A stretch of DNA of 64,000 bases from Setoptus koraiensis (taxonomy: Eukaryota > Arthropoda), in contig CM106585.1 in assembly GCA_048013815.1 (NCBI GenBank), positions 18,972,001 through 19,036,000 of the forward strand. Direction: 5' to 3'. Each line of letters begins with the position of its first letter. Within the stretch, counting starts at the first letter, position 1. The notes under the pieces are model-generated. The model was given only the letters and a program-made list of their open reading frames with translations. It was not told where the DNA came from and did not search any database. The translations under genes were made by a program, and so were the position numbers. Of the stretch, positions 22,641 to 33,028 are shown one piece after another.

Positions 22641-25373
22641 ATGGGTGCAGGAAACAGTAAAAGTGACCTCCGGAACGCCTTTATTCATTTGACAATATCG
22701 GCAGAACGCATCAAGCTTGCTGACGAGTCATTTTGGAATAAATTCTGGTATGAGGACGCAACAACGGCTACTGAGCTATTCAAGAGCATAACCATAACCG
22801 AGATAAGAACGCTTCGCGATGGCTCACCAGAGAATTTGGCCTCACTATGCTACAAGATGGTGGAGAAATTGCATCTGTCCACAACCACATTGTGCAATAC
22901 TAGTGGACAACAGAATGCGGTATTGAACAGTAGTAAATTATTAATTCGTTTGCTACCTTGTATCTTTGAGGATAACGACTGGAGGGATTTTTTCTTCGTG
23001 AACCGCCTGATGACCGTTGATGATGACGCGGATAATTTCAAGCTGGTATTTCCGAGGAAATCCACCAACGACAGAGACTACAAATCATATCTTCCAACCT
23101 CCGTAAAACTACCAGAACTAGATGACCCTAAGGATCAATCAGGTGCAATTATATCAGAGAACATGATAGATTTGTACGATGAACAATTGGTGAACTCAAA
23201 AGATGATAATAGCAAAAACAGTAGCGCTGCGGAGCATCGTAGTAGTGACCATACAAATGAGCAAATCATTGAGGCCAACTCATTAGCCAGAACACTGATC
23301 AAATCCCTGTCTGATCTATTATTCTGTCCAGAATTCACAGTAATCACCCAGAGTTCGTCAAATTCAGGCAAAGGTCTAGCTGTCGACTCGCCACCTGAGG
23401 ACTTGTCATCATTGGAAACATGTGAATATATTTGGGAACCGGGTGTGGGTTATGATTCATATGCTAACAGTACAACTCAATTTGACAAAAATCGAACGGA
23501 ATTACTGAAGCTTCTACTGACCTGCATGAGTTCTGCTATTTATTTGGATCCAGATACAACAAACAAGTGGAAGGCGATGTTTGTGACAAAGCGAAATCGC
23601 CATGTTCTGCCATTGTTTACATCGATGATAAATACAATTTGTTCTTACAGGCCGGTAAAGCTACTGCCATTCAATCACTTTATTTTTGAGGACACAAGAG
23701 AGGAATTGGTCCAAGTAGCTCTGCAATTGATGATAGTAGTTTTGGATCACGATGACATAAATGAAAAGATAGAAGAAACGCCAATTGAGAACGCCAACGA
23801 CAATTCTGAAACGCAAAATCTTTTCGTTGAGTACTTATCGAGAATACACAGGGATGAAGATTTTATTTTCATTCTAAAGGGAATAACAAGGCTTCTGAAC
23901 AATCCACTGATACAGACTTATCTTCCCAATTCAACGAAGCGCGTCAATTTCGATCAAGAGTTATTGGTACTCTTTTGGAAGGTGTGCAACTTCAATCGAA
24001 AATTTATGCTCTATATTTTGAAAACTAGCGATATATTGGATATTGTAGTACCTATACTGTATAATTTGAACGGAAATATAATGGTTCCGTCGAAATCGGC
24101 TCTCATACACATTGGAGTGTTCAATTTATTATTATTGAGCGGAGAACGCAATCTGGGCGTGCGTCTCAATCGACCCTATTCGGCCAAGATAGATATGGAT
24201 ATACCAGTATTCACGGGAACTCATGCGGATCTATTGATTATAGTGTTTCATAAACTAATTCTGTTCGGCCAACAAAATATACGTCAATTGTTTGATTTTT
24301 TGCTTACAATTGTTCTCAATATTAGCCCCTATTTGAAGACACTATCGATGGTATCAAGTCAGCGACTCGTACATTTGTTTGAGATATTTGCGGCACCCGC
24401 GACAATCTACACAAATCCATGCTATCATCAATTGGTCATATTCCTACTTGAGATATTCAACAATCTTCTCCAGTACCAATTTGATGGAAATTCTAATCTC
24501 ATCTACTCGATGATGAAGAAACGTCAAGTTTTCTACAGTTTGGCGAATTTGCCAACAGATGAGCCAGGAATTAAAAAAGTGTTAGATAAACTGATAAAAA
24601 AGAAACGAAAATTACTGCTGCTAAACCCCGCAAACGAAAGGCAATCCGACTGTTCCGATCGATCAAACGATCACGATGACAATTCCGCTGTCTCAGCAGC
24701 TCTGATACCTGGAGGATTTGATCCAAACAGTCCTACACAGGCCACCATATCAGCCGAGATATCTCAATCAGATCTGGCTGCCATGGCAATGAAGGATGTC
24801 AATTGTTCTTTGCCCATTGCAGGCACCACCAGAATATTGCAACGAGAAATCTCCCTGGTTGCTACACCGGATATTGGCAGTGTAACTTCACAAATACATC
24901 CCAATAATAGTGCTGAAGATGGTCGTCAATTAGATGCCTCTAGTTGCGAGCTGGCTTCGCAGCAACGCCAAGAGCCTGGCACGAATGTATCTAGTGAGGA
25001 TGATCAGACATCCGTTATCAGCAAATTCGGACACAACAACAATAATAAATGGCAACCGACCCCAGAATGGGTGAGAGCGTGGAAACAGAGCCTACCCATT
25101 TATACTACTCTGAGAGCTCTTAGAGTTTTAGCGCCTCAGATTGATCGGTTGAAAGCGGAAAAGACAAGTAAAGACGAGGAGAGTGAAGTTCTGAAGTTTC
25201 TGCAAAATGGAACTTTAGTTGGCCTATTACCTGTTCCTCATCCTATCACGATAAGAAAATATCATACCAACAATAGTACCACCTTATGGTTTCGAACTTG
25301 TACATGGGGCATAATATACTTGCGTAGCTCCACGTGGCTGGACACCAATGTCAAGTTATTCAAGGTTATTTGA
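22641..25373 (+). CDS. HID1: HID1 domain protein, Golgi/dense-core vesicle factor
   Basis: Orthologue of HID-1, a peripheral Golgi protein needed for dense-core vesicle and secretory-cargo sorting. The single-exon frame gives 910 aa from ATG 22641, chosen because MGAGNSKS matches the family's N-myristoylation start (human MGSTDSK). Family blocks are seen along the whole length: ADESFWNKFW, SPENLASLCYKMVEKL, LLIRLLPCIFEDNDWR and, at the end, GTLVGLLPVPHPITIRKY with WFRTCTWGIIYLRS. It is longer than human HID1 (788 aa) because of Ser/Asp/Asn-rich insertions near residues 190-230 and 670-810. The lack of introns in a gene this long is notable. Convergent with LSM12, 165 bp apart. Confidence 0.93.
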   Translation: MGAGNSKSDLRNAFIHLTISAERIKLADESFWNKFWYEDATTATELFKSITITEIRTLRDGSPENLASLCYKMVEKLHLSTTTLCNTSGQQNAVLNSSKLLIRLLPCIFEDNDWRDFFFVNRLMTVDDDADNFKLVFPRKSTNDRDYKSYLPTSVKLPELDDPKDQSGAIISENMIDLYDEQLVNSKDDNSKNSSAAEHRSSDHTNEQIIEANSLARTLIKSLSDLLFCPEFTVITQSSSNSGKGLAVDSPPEDLSSLETCEYIWEPGVGYDSYANSTTQFDKNRTELLKLLLTCMSSAIYLDPDTTNKWKAMFVTKRNRHVLPLFTSMINTICSYRPVKLLPFNHFIFEDTREELVQVALQLMIVVLDHDDINEKIEETPIENANDNSETQNLFVEYLSRIHRDEDFIFILKGITRLLNNPLIQTYLPNSTKRVNFDQELLVLFWKVCNFNRKFMLYILKTSDILDIVVPILYNLNGNIMVPSKSALIHIGVFNLLLLSGERNLGVRLNRPYSAKIDMDIPVFTGTHADLLIIVFHKLILFGQQNIRQLFDFLLTIVLNISPYLKTLSMVSSQRLVHLFEIFAAPATIYTNPCYHQLVIFLLEIFNNLLQYQFDGNSNLIYSMMKKRQVFYSLANLPTDEPGIKKVLDKLIKKKRKLLLLNPANERQSDCSDRSNDHDDNSAVSAALIPGGFDPNSPTQATISAEISQSDLAAMAMKDVNCSLPIAGTTRILQREISLVATPDIGSVTSQIHPNNSAEDGRQLDASSCELASQQRQEPGTNVSSEDDQTSVISKFGHNNNNKWQPTPEWVRAWKQSLPIYTTLRALRVLAPQIDRLKAEKTSKDEESEVLKFLQNGTLVGLLPVPHPITIRKYHTNNSTTLWFRTCTWGIIYLRSSTWLDTNVKLFKVI

Positions 25374-25538
25374 TATGATAACACAACATGATGTATGCGA
25401 GTCAAGAAAGAAATTGTAGGTAATTAGAGTGGTTGTTAATTAAAATATTGAAAATCTCTGATGGAACGATTTAGTCAAAAAACGACTCTTTTCTTTAGTA
25501 TTATTATTTGTTTTGCACTACCAGAGAATTTGTTAATA

Positions 25539-26102
25539 CTACTTTTTGTCATCCCAATGCTTTCTAACAATTTGTTGTACATAATTAACTGAATGAGGCT
25601 GTGGAACTTTTTTTGGTAAAGGCTGACAGTTCTCTGCTTTATATGGTGGATCTATCAAGACTTGGTCCAAGACAACAATACTTCGGTCTTTCCAAACTAG
25701 ATCGGAAGGTCGCTCGTACTTTTTAGATAGTGCACTAAACAGCCTGAGTCCATCTTCTTTGACGCCATTCTGAACTGCTTTGACAAGTTTCAATCTTTCG
25801 TTGATGGCTGCGGCAGTCCTCTCTTTTACCTTTTCCATCAATAAGGCAGGTAATGAGTTGGATATATCTTCGGGTGGTTCTTTGAGGATTTTCAAATCTG
25901 CTACACTATCCAATACAAGGAAGTGCAAATCATTTCTATTAGAGTCAGTTTGTTGTGACGGACATTTAATCACCAATGTTTTAGTGTGTAAATCGAATGC
26001 TATAACTTCACCTTCATACTCTTCGTTGAACCGTGTCTTGCAATGAACCATTTGTCCCGGAGAGAAGGCATATGACACCATGTCTAATGGTTTCTTGCTC
26101 AT
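25539..26102 (-). CDS. LSM12: LSM12 homologue
   Basis: 187-aa single-exon protein matching LSM12. An N-terminal Sm-like domain (about 12-80: GQMVHCKTRFNEEYEGEVIA) is followed by the anticodon-binding-like AD domain (about 90-185: NERLKLVKAVQNGV, then WKDRSIVVLDQVLIDPPY). LSM12 homologues bind Ataxin-2-type RNA granule proteins and, in vertebrates, NAADP. The start ATG is the first in frame. Divergent from SDHA across a 529-bp shared upstream region. Confidence 0.95.
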   Translation of the reverse strand: MSKKPLDMVSYAFSPGQMVHCKTRFNEEYEGEVIAFDLHTKTLVIKCPSQQTDSNRNDLHFLVLDSVADLKILKEPPEDISNSLPALLMEKVKERTAAAINERLKLVKAVQNGVKEDGLRLFSALSKKYERPSDLVWKDRSIVVLDQVLIDPPYKAENCQPLPKKVPQPHSVNYVQQIVRKHWDDKK

Positions 26103-26631
26103 CGTGAGGTCCTTTGAATAAATGGTCTTCTCCTTTTATCAATAAATATATGTGTATTAACAACAGACCGGTCAGCCAAACGCCAATTGTGAAGAAAATT
26201 GATCACGTTTCCAATGTTTTAACTTATTTCTACAGCGGCAAAATTGAATCCTAATGTGGAAATTCCCGTCGGGAGTCTCCCCTCCCCACAGGGAGCGCTA
26301 TGTGTTTTCAACTTGAAAATTTCAAGTCTGTGCAGAGAAGCAATATCCAAAAACACAGCGCTATAAAACACATTCTACACAAAAACGCAGCTTCCAACAA
26401 GGGTGCTTTTGTCGATCATGATATTGTGTTTTTGTGTGGTCCGTGTCTCCGCTGACTTCAATACCCTCTAGCTTTGTTGTAAACAATTTTGGGCCGAGTT
26501 TTGTCAACACGGTACATCTTTGTCATCAATTGCCTCGCCAATAAAATTATTGTCGCTGTTGTATTTTTATTTCGCCGTTGATACAGTTGATCAAAAAATA
26601 CAATATCATTATCATCGAATAATATTCAATT
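26103..26631. promoter_or_regulatory. Shared upstream region of LSM12 (-) and SDHA (+)
   Basis: Divergent intergenic region that must hold both promoters. A GC-rich patch with a GGGAGTCTCCCCTCCCC motif lies near 26270-26290. No TATA box is obvious. Assignment is by position only. Confidence 0.45.
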
Positions 26632-28578
26632 ATGGCTTCGATTCTCAGAAGTATCAACACAATTGTTCGATTGGACACAATCACCAGAACTATCACACGA
26701 AACTTTGTGTCAGGCACATGCAAGACCTCAACCCAAGGACGAGAATACTCTGTTGTCGACCACGAATATGACTCAGTTGTTGTCGGAGCTGGCGGTGCTG
26801 GCTTACGGGCAGCGTTCGGTCTGGTTGAAAAAGGCTTCAGAACCGCTGTTATAACTAAACTATTTCCCACTAGATCACATACTGTGGCTGCTCAAGGTGG
26901 AATAAATGCAGCTCTTGGAGACATGGAACCCGATGACTGGAGATGGCACATGTACGATACAGTCAAGGGAAGCGATTGGCTGGGAGATCAAGATGCCATC
27001 CATTACATGACCAGAGAAGCCCCCACAGCCGTTGTTGAACTGGAAAATTATGGAATGCCATTCAGTCGAACCAATGATGGAAAAATCTACCAAAGAGCAT
27101 TCGGAGGTCAATCATACAATTTTGGCAAAGGAGGTCAGGCCCACAGGTGCTGTTGTGTAGCCGACAGAACTGGCCATTCTCTTCTTCATACACTGTACGG
27201 TCAGTCTCTGCGTTACAATTGTGAATATTTCGTTGAATTTTTCGCTCTCGATCTTATAATGCAAGATGGCCAATGTGTTGGCGTCACTGCACTTTGTCTG
27301 GAAGACGGAACAATACATAGGTTTCATGCTAAGAACACAGTTTTAGCCACAGGCGGTTACGGAAGAGCCTATTTCTCTTGTACCTCAGCTCACACATGCA
27401 CTGGCGATGGTATGGCGATGGTCACACGAGCGGGTTTACCTAATCAAGATTTGGAGTTTGTACAATTTCATCCCACAGGTATCTATGGTGCAGGCTGTCT
27501 GATCACTGAAGGTTGCCGTGGCGAAGGTGGATTCCTTGTTAACAGCGAAGGAGAACGATTTATGGAGCGATACGCTCCGGTGGCGAAAGATCTAGCATCA
27601 AGGGATGTAGTATCCCGTTCAATGAGCATTGAGATCCGAGAGGGCCGTGGATGTGGCCCTGAGAAAGATCACGTATATTTACAATTGCACCATTTGCCAG
27701 CCGAACAATTGGCTACCAGATTGCCCGGTATTTCAGAGACAGCTATGATTTTTGCGGGCGTTGATGTAACTAGAGAGGCTATACCTGTTCTACCCACAGT
27801 TCACTATAATATGGGTGGTATTCCCACAAATTACAAAGGTCAAGTAATTACTCATTCAAAAGGAGAAGATAAGGTAATAGATGGCCTGTACGCTTGTGGC
27901 GAGGCAGCTTGTTCGTCTGTTCATGGAGCGAACCGATTGGGCGCTAATTCCTTACTTGACCTAGTCGTATTTGGAAGAGCTTGTGCTTTGACGATAGCCG
28001 AAGAGGACAAACCTGGTGATAAATTGCCGCCTTTGAAGAACAACGCCGGAGAAAATGCTGTTGCAAATCTGAACAAAGTTCGTTATGCAGAAGGTTCAAC
28101 ATCGACCGCTGGCTTGAGGTTGAAGATGCAAAAAGCGATGCAAGCTCACGCTTCGGTATTCAGAACAGGTGATAGCCTCCAAGAGGGTCTCGACAAAATG
28201 CGTGAAATATACCAACAAATGTCTGATATATCAATCAAGGACCGCTCCTTGATTTGGAACACGGAGTTAGTTGAAACTCTGGAATTACAAAATCTCATGC
28301 TCAATGCTATGATGACCATACAAGGAGCCGAAGCTAGAAAGGAAAGTCGCGGAGCTCACGCAAGAGAGGATTTCAAAGACAGAGTGGATGAATATGACTA
28401 TAAGAAACCCGTTGAAGGACAACAAAAGAAACCCTTTGATAAACATTGGAGAAAGCACACACTCAGCTGGATGGACCCTCAAACAGGAGAGGTCAAACTG
28501 TCATACAGGCCTGTTATTGATTCCACATTGGATCAAGAAGAATGTGAGACAGTCCCTCCAGCAGTGCGTGTCTACTAG
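26632..28578 (+). CDS. SDHA: Succinate dehydrogenase flavoprotein subunit, mitochondrial
   Basis: Catalytic subunit of complex II, oxidising succinate to fumarate and passing electrons to FAD. 648 aa in one exon. Residues 1-40 are a basic, Ser/Thr-rich mitochondrial presequence. Then come the dinucleotide-binding motif [33 protein letters not shown] with the His that covalently binds FAD, the substrate-site HPTGIYGAG, the catalytic-domain segment [20 protein letters not shown], and the C-terminal LSYRPVID. Length and motifs match animal SDHA throughout; nothing is missing. Intronless. Confidence 0.98.
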   Translation: MASILRSINTIVRLDTITRTITRNFVSGTCKTSTQGREYSVVDHEYDSVVVGAGGAGLRAAFGLVEKGFRTAVITKLFPTRSHTVAAQGGINAALGDMEPDDWRWHMYDTVKGSDWLGDQDAIHYMTREAPTAVVELENYGMPFSRTNDGKIYQRAFGGQSYNFGKGGQAHRCCCVADRTGHSLLHTLYGQSLRYNCEYFVEFFALDLIMQDGQCVGVTALCLEDGTIHRFHAKNTVLATGGYGRAYFSCTSAHTCTGDGMAMVTRAGLPNQDLEFVQFHPTGIYGAGCLITEGCRGEGGFLVNSEGERFMERYAPVAKDLASRDVVSRSMSIEIREGRGCGPEKDHVYLQLHHLPAEQLATRLPGISETAMIFAGVDVTREAIPVLPTVHYNMGGIPTNYKGQVITHSKGEDKVIDGLYACGEAACSSVHGANRLGANSLLDLVVFGRACALTIAEEDKPGDKLPPLKNNAGENAVANLNKVRYAEGSTSTAGLRLKMQKAMQAHASVFRTGDSLQEGLDKMREIYQQMSDISIKDRSLIWNTELVETLELQNLMLNAMMTIQGAEARKESRGAHAREDFKDRVDEYDYKKPVEGQQKKPFDKHWRKHTLSWMDPQTGEVKLSYRPVIDSTLDQEECETVPPAVRVY

Positions 28579-28853
28579 AGCGATCCCACTCAACTTGTTC
28601 ACTAAAAAAATGAAATCAATTATCGTGGACAACTACCTCCAAGTTCAGTTATTTATAGTATCGCATACCGAAGATGAAATGTAAGATGAGGTTGAGACAA
28701 AAACAAGTTAACAATCTAATTTTTAATTTAGTTAGATGACTAAAAATAATAAAGAATCTAACTATATACGACAAATTTTAATCAACATTATGCATGATCG
28801 AGATGTCTTAATATTATTCAATGATAGAGAATGCGAAAACGGCAAAATTTTCT

Positions 28854-28926
28854 TGATTCCGGTGAGTTTCGAACTCACGACCTTCTGCGTGTAAAGCAGA
28901 TGTGATAACCACTACACCACGGAACC
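28854..28926 (-). tRNA. tRNA-Val (anticodon TAC)
   Basis: A 73-nt cloverleaf on minus. The acceptor stem GGTTCCG pairs with CGGAATC (one G:U). D-arm GTGTAGTGGTTATCAC; anticodon stem TCTGC/GCAGA around loop TTTACAC; T-arm GTGAGTTCGAAACTCAC. No CCA is encoded, as expected for a nuclear gene. A T4 pol III terminator follows a few bases downstream. Confidence 0.95.
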
Positions 28927-29223
28927 AGATATATTGAAAGGGAGAAGTACAGCTTTTTTAACACGCTAAGAAGTTTTGTCTGAGCATGTGACACATTGAT
29001 CATGTGTAGAAATCTAAATAGACTTTCTCCTCGTTTACGTTTCTACATGTGTCAAACATTGCCATAATAAACAGTGATTTATTGTGATTACTAGTCTTTT
29101 CAACCCTATTAAATTCTTCAGAATTTAATCATATTGCATGTATAACTTACGTCAGACCCACTATCTTAACTAGCAGGGCGAAACATTGTTATTCAGAGAA
29201 GACAGCCTCCAAGCTATTCAAAT

Positions 29224-30567
29224 ATGGATCAAGAGGATTTTTCAAAGACCAAGATCCGAGTCAAGAATGTCCACTTTGATGGTGTCAAAAAAACAAATAC
29301 ACGCATGTTAGCCAAAATCATTCGACCTATCTACGAGGCTCAGACACTAGAGCAGTGCTTGGACAAACTTAACATAGTTAATGATAGACTTAGCTCTCTC
29401 AATTCGTTTGACCGAGTTTCTCAGACTATAGAATTTTCAAGAGATAAAGGCAAGCAAGCATCAGAAGATGATCCCATAAAAAATGTAGATTTAATATTTT
29501 CTGTTTCAGAGAAAAAAATTGTCGGTGGAGGCGTGGAAACCACCGTGGATGATAGACGATCAGCATCTGTCTCTCTCAAACTTACTCTTCTTAACTTTAG
29601 TGGTGTAGGAGATTCCATATGCTCAGAACTGAGAAAAACTAAAGGCAAAACTTTAGGAGAAGTGAACTATAGTCGACTATATGCACCGTGGTGGGATGTA
29701 TGCTCGCCAAGACATACAACATCTCTATATGTTTCCGATTCTGCTTCTATATCAAGTGGCTACAATCAGAAAGATCGAGGTATCTCAACGCAAATAGATA
29801 TGAATATTGCCAAAAATTTATATCATTCTCTGAATTTCGACAATGTTTGGAGAGATATAAGATGTAGTGCGTTTGACACCCCTTTTAAAATACGCGAACA
29901 AAGCGGGCACTCATTCAAGACATCGGCTAAATACACAATTACACATGACACTCGTGATGTACCAACATTCTCAACAAAAGGACACATGGTTAGAATGTCA
30001 GTAGAGCACGCCGGCCTATTTAAGCTGGGAGATATAAGTTTCACTAAAAGCGACATACATTTACAAGTCAATCAGCCTATCATACCAAAGCTAGATATAA
30101 GCTGTCAAGGAAGTATGCAGTTTGGATTAATTCATCCTCACCCAGGGAACTATCTGATCTGTGATAAATATTTCGCCGGTGGCCCTCTAACAATAAGAGG
30201 CTTTAAACAGAACGGTATTGGACCTCATTGTGAGCAATATGCACTGGGTGCCAGGGCTTTTTGGGCCGCGGGCATGCATATTTATTCGCGTTTGCCATTT
30301 GTTAGTTCGAGAAGTAGTATCAATGATTTTATTCGGCCTCATCTTTTTGTAAACTCAGGAAACGCTGTCGATTTTGGGCTTACTAAAAATCTAGACAAGG
30401 ATTTCAAAAGTTTGACATCAAAGGCGCGTTTATCTTATGGTTTTGGACTGGTACTGTACTTTTCATCGATTAGGATTGAACTAAACTACTGCCTGCCCAG
30501 GACATTTCACAAAGGAGACCAAATCGAGGAGGGTTTCCAATACGGTTTGGGAGTGTTATTCACTTAA
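29224..30567 (+). CDS. SAMM50: SAMM50, outer-membrane beta-barrel assembly protein
   Basis: Core of the mitochondrial SAM complex that inserts beta-barrel proteins into the outer membrane (Omp85 family). 447 aa, one exon. An N-terminal POTRA domain (about 8-100: IRVKNVHFDGVKKTNTRMLA) is followed by a 16-strand-type barrel. The conserved L6-loop motif is present as GGPLTIRGF near residue 319. No presequence, as expected for this family. The ATG at 29224 is close to the usual N-terminal length. A tRNA-Val gene lies about 300 bp upstream on the other strand. Confidence 0.96.
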   Translation: MDQEDFSKTKIRVKNVHFDGVKKTNTRMLAKIIRPIYEAQTLEQCLDKLNIVNDRLSSLNSFDRVSQTIEFSRDKGKQASEDDPIKNVDLIFSVSEKKIVGGGVETTVDDRRSASVSLKLTLLNFSGVGDSICSELRKTKGKTLGEVNYSRLYAPWWDVCSPRHTTSLYVSDSASISSGYNQKDRGISTQIDMNIAKNLYHSLNFDNVWRDIRCSAFDTPFKIREQSGHSFKTSAKYTITHDTRDVPTFSTKGHMVRMSVEHAGLFKLGDISFTKSDIHLQVNQPIIPKLDISCQGSMQFGLIHPHPGNYLICDKYFAGGPLTIRGFKQNGIGPHCEQYALGARAFWAAGMHIYSRLPFVSSRSSINDFIRPHLFVNSGNAVDFGLTKNLDKDFKSLTSKARLSYGFGLVLYFSSIRIELNYCLPRTFHKGDQIEEGFQYGLGVLFT

Positions 30568-30938
30568 AATACAGACTTAAGTTGTTAGTTTGGATTTAGA
30601 TTAGTTGTATAGTGGTCATTATTAAAGTCAACTCATGAATCTTCTAAAGTTTGTCTAGAGATTTTTTTTCTTTTTTGGAATTTGAAATTTCCCGCCTTTC
30701 CTTGACTAACGATCATGGTGCACATGGCATTGGAACAGGGGGTGAGTTAGAGCACGTGTGTGAGTGGTTCGAATAACCTGTGCGGAATATCCAAACGATC
30801 ACTACCAAACTAAAGTAATATATATTTATACATTGGTATCAATTAACGGAATTAATTAAATAACAAAAAGAGACAACGTTATAATAATTGACAAATTGGA
30901 ACTTTGTCACACAGTGATCCTCAAAATTACATAAGAAC
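30568..30938. promoter_or_regulatory. SAMM50 3' flank and fibrillarin upstream region
   Basis: The 371-bp gap contains an AATAAA-like end for SAMM50 only weakly, and a TATATATTTATA element near 30820 that could serve fibrillarin. No gene is seen. Confidence 0.4.
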
Positions 30939-32072
30939 ATGTCGGCGCCCTATCACCGTGGTGGTGGTGGTACTCCACGAGGTGGTGGTTTTGGTGGACG
31001 CGGAGGAACCCCCAACGGACGCGGCGGAGGTGGTTTCGGAGGTCGAGGCGGTGGAGGCGGCTTTGGAAGCGGCCGTGGAGGTGGAAGAGGTGGTGGTGGA
31101 GGCCGCGGAGGCTTCGGTGGAAGAGGAGGCGGAGGTGGACGTGGAACACCTCGAGGTGCTCGAGGTGGAAGAGGTGGAAGAGGCGGCGGTCGAGGCGGTG
31201 GAGCAGGTGGATTCAAGGGTGGCAAGAAAGTAATCGTTGAGCCCCATCCACGTTTTGGTGGAGTGTTTGTTGCTCGCGGCAAGGAAGACTCACTTGTAAC
31301 AAAAAATTTAGTTCCTGGCGAATCCGTTTACGGGGAAAAACGCATATCAGTAGAGGACCAAAACGGTAAAACCGAGTACAGAACATGGAATCCGTTTAGA
31401 TCAAAATTAGGCGCTGCCATTCTAGGTGGCATAGGCGACATTCACATAAAGCCAGGATCGAAAGTTCTCTATTTAGGTGCCGCATCTGGTACAACTGTTT
31501 CACATGTCTCAGATATGGTTGGACCTGAGGGTCGTGTTTATGCAGTTGAATTTTCGCAACGTTCCGGCAGAGATCTACTTGGAGTGGCACAGAAGAGACC
31601 AAATATAATTCCAATTATTGATGATGCCAGACATCCTGTCAAATATAGAATGATGTTATCTATGGTGGACACCATCTTCTCAGATGTCGCTCAGCCAGAT
31701 CAAGCACGTATTGTTTGCCTTAACGCCGCACATTACCTCAAAATTGGTGGACACATAGTGATGTCTATAAAGGTAAGTCAGAGACACGAGAGATGTAACA
31801 GTAAAACTCTTTTGATTGATCTCTTTTTTTCAGAATTATTCACTAATCATATTCTACATTTTTGGGCGTTCTTTATTTCTACCCATACAAACATCTAGGC
31901 TAATTGTGTCGATTCAACTGCCCCGCCAGAAGCTGTATTTGCGTCTGAAGTTAAGAAACTTCAACAGGAGAAAATAAAGCCTCTTGAGCAAATCACCTTA
32001 GAACCTTACGAGCGTGATCATGCTGTGGTCACTGGACAGTTCAGGAAAGACGACTTAAAATCTAATGAGTGA
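30939..32072 (+). CDS. FBL: Fibrillarin, rRNA 2'-O-methyltransferase
   Basis: Catalytic subunit of box C/D snoRNPs in the nucleolus. It methylates rRNA 2'-hydroxyls and a histone H2A Gln. Two exons, 30939-31772 and 31899-32072 (phase 0), about 335 aa (human 321). Residues 4-95 form the Gly/Arg-rich GAR domain. The methyltransferase fold follows, with the SAM-binding [33 protein letters not shown], and the exon 2 end [20 protein letters not shown] with [12 protein letters not shown]. The 126-nt intron has a clean GTAAGT donor and an acceptor ending ACATCTAG. I see no snoRNA in it. Confidence 0.97.
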
Positions 32073-32309
32073 ACATAGGTGCATCCATCCGGAACGATAT
32101 CATCTATATACATTAAAATAATAAATTCTACCCTGCTAATACCTAACCGCTTCATCTGATTTGGCTATCCATATTGCTCTTAGAGTGCGACGCTATATAG
32201 ATATAGATTTGTGTATATATATATATATATATATATGTGCAAGTATTTATGTAATTGATCCACGCAAACAGACTTAGTTGTGTAGACATTTGAACAGAAA
32301 TACTTGTTG

Positions 32310-32714
32310 TTATTTGGCCTCTTTCACCGTTTTAAATAGACGCCCTAGATTGTCAGCCACGTCATCATCTGTGTCGAGGAGATCTTGAGTGACTTGAGGC
32401 GTATGACTATCCGCCGGTGTCTTGGGCATTTTTACGAAAGCTGTCGGAGTCTTGGCGACAGCTTTTCGTATAAAGTCCTTCATTTGTGTATTCGGATCTG
32501 ACTTGAATACTAGTTTTGCTAGAGTTTTTGCTTCATCCAGATCAGCCTTGATAATCTTCTTGACTGTTTGCAGTGGCGGAGGTTGCTCTTTCCTAATATT
32601 CGGTGGGTTAATTGATTGTGAAACTTCAGATGAAGATCCATCTAGAGGCTGTTTACCTCTCTGTCTACCCATTGCTTGCCTTTTTTGCTTCGAGCCGGAC
32701 TTTTCATTTTTCAT
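32310..32714 (-). CDS. Small basic protein, unrecognised
   Basis: 134-aa single-exon ORF, convergent with fibrillarin (238 bp apart). Lys/Arg/Gln-rich N terminus (EKSGSKQKRQAMGRQRGKQ) like a nuclear or nucleolar signal, a central helical stretch (DLDEAKTLAKLVFKSD), and an acidic Asp run (LLDTDDDVADNLG) before the end. The varied composition and isolated position suggest a real gene, but I cannot name the family. Confidence 0.55.
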   Translation of the reverse strand: MKNEKSGSKQKRQAMGRQRGKQPLDGSSSEVSQSINPPNIRKEQPPPLQTVKKIIKADLDEAKTLAKLVFKSDPNTQMKDFIRKAVAKTPTAFVKMPKTPADSHTPQVTQDLLDTDDDVADNLGRLFKTVKEAK

Positions 32715-33028
32715 TTTGTTGATTTAAAAAACGCGACAATATATGATAGAATGGCTCAAAAAACATATCTATTGATATGAAGCCATAAGAAAAGAGAGAT
32801 CAGAGCAATTGATATTGAGCAAACTGCCCACTAGATTTGAGTATCTCGAGGATCAAAAAACAAAGCGCGTGTCTGATTATAAAGGGTGTTTCAAGGAATG
32901 CACTACCGATATTCAGACTGTACAATAGTATGTATAGAAGATTCCTACTTTATTTGGCAGAAAAAGATATTCTACATTTGACCATCTAGGTATTTCGGCA
33001 GTGTTTTTAGGTGATCGATTGCGATCAA
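32715..33028. other. Intergenic between small basic gene and RASA1 3' end
   Basis: 314 bp, AT-rich, no coding signal seen. It should contain the promoter of the small basic gene and the RASA1 polyadenylation site. Confidence 0.4.

Noticed and set aside
30904-31282. Val/Glu-rich and Pro-rich frames overlapping fibrillarin exon 1
   Set aside because: Shadows of the Gly/Arg-rich GAR coding sequence.
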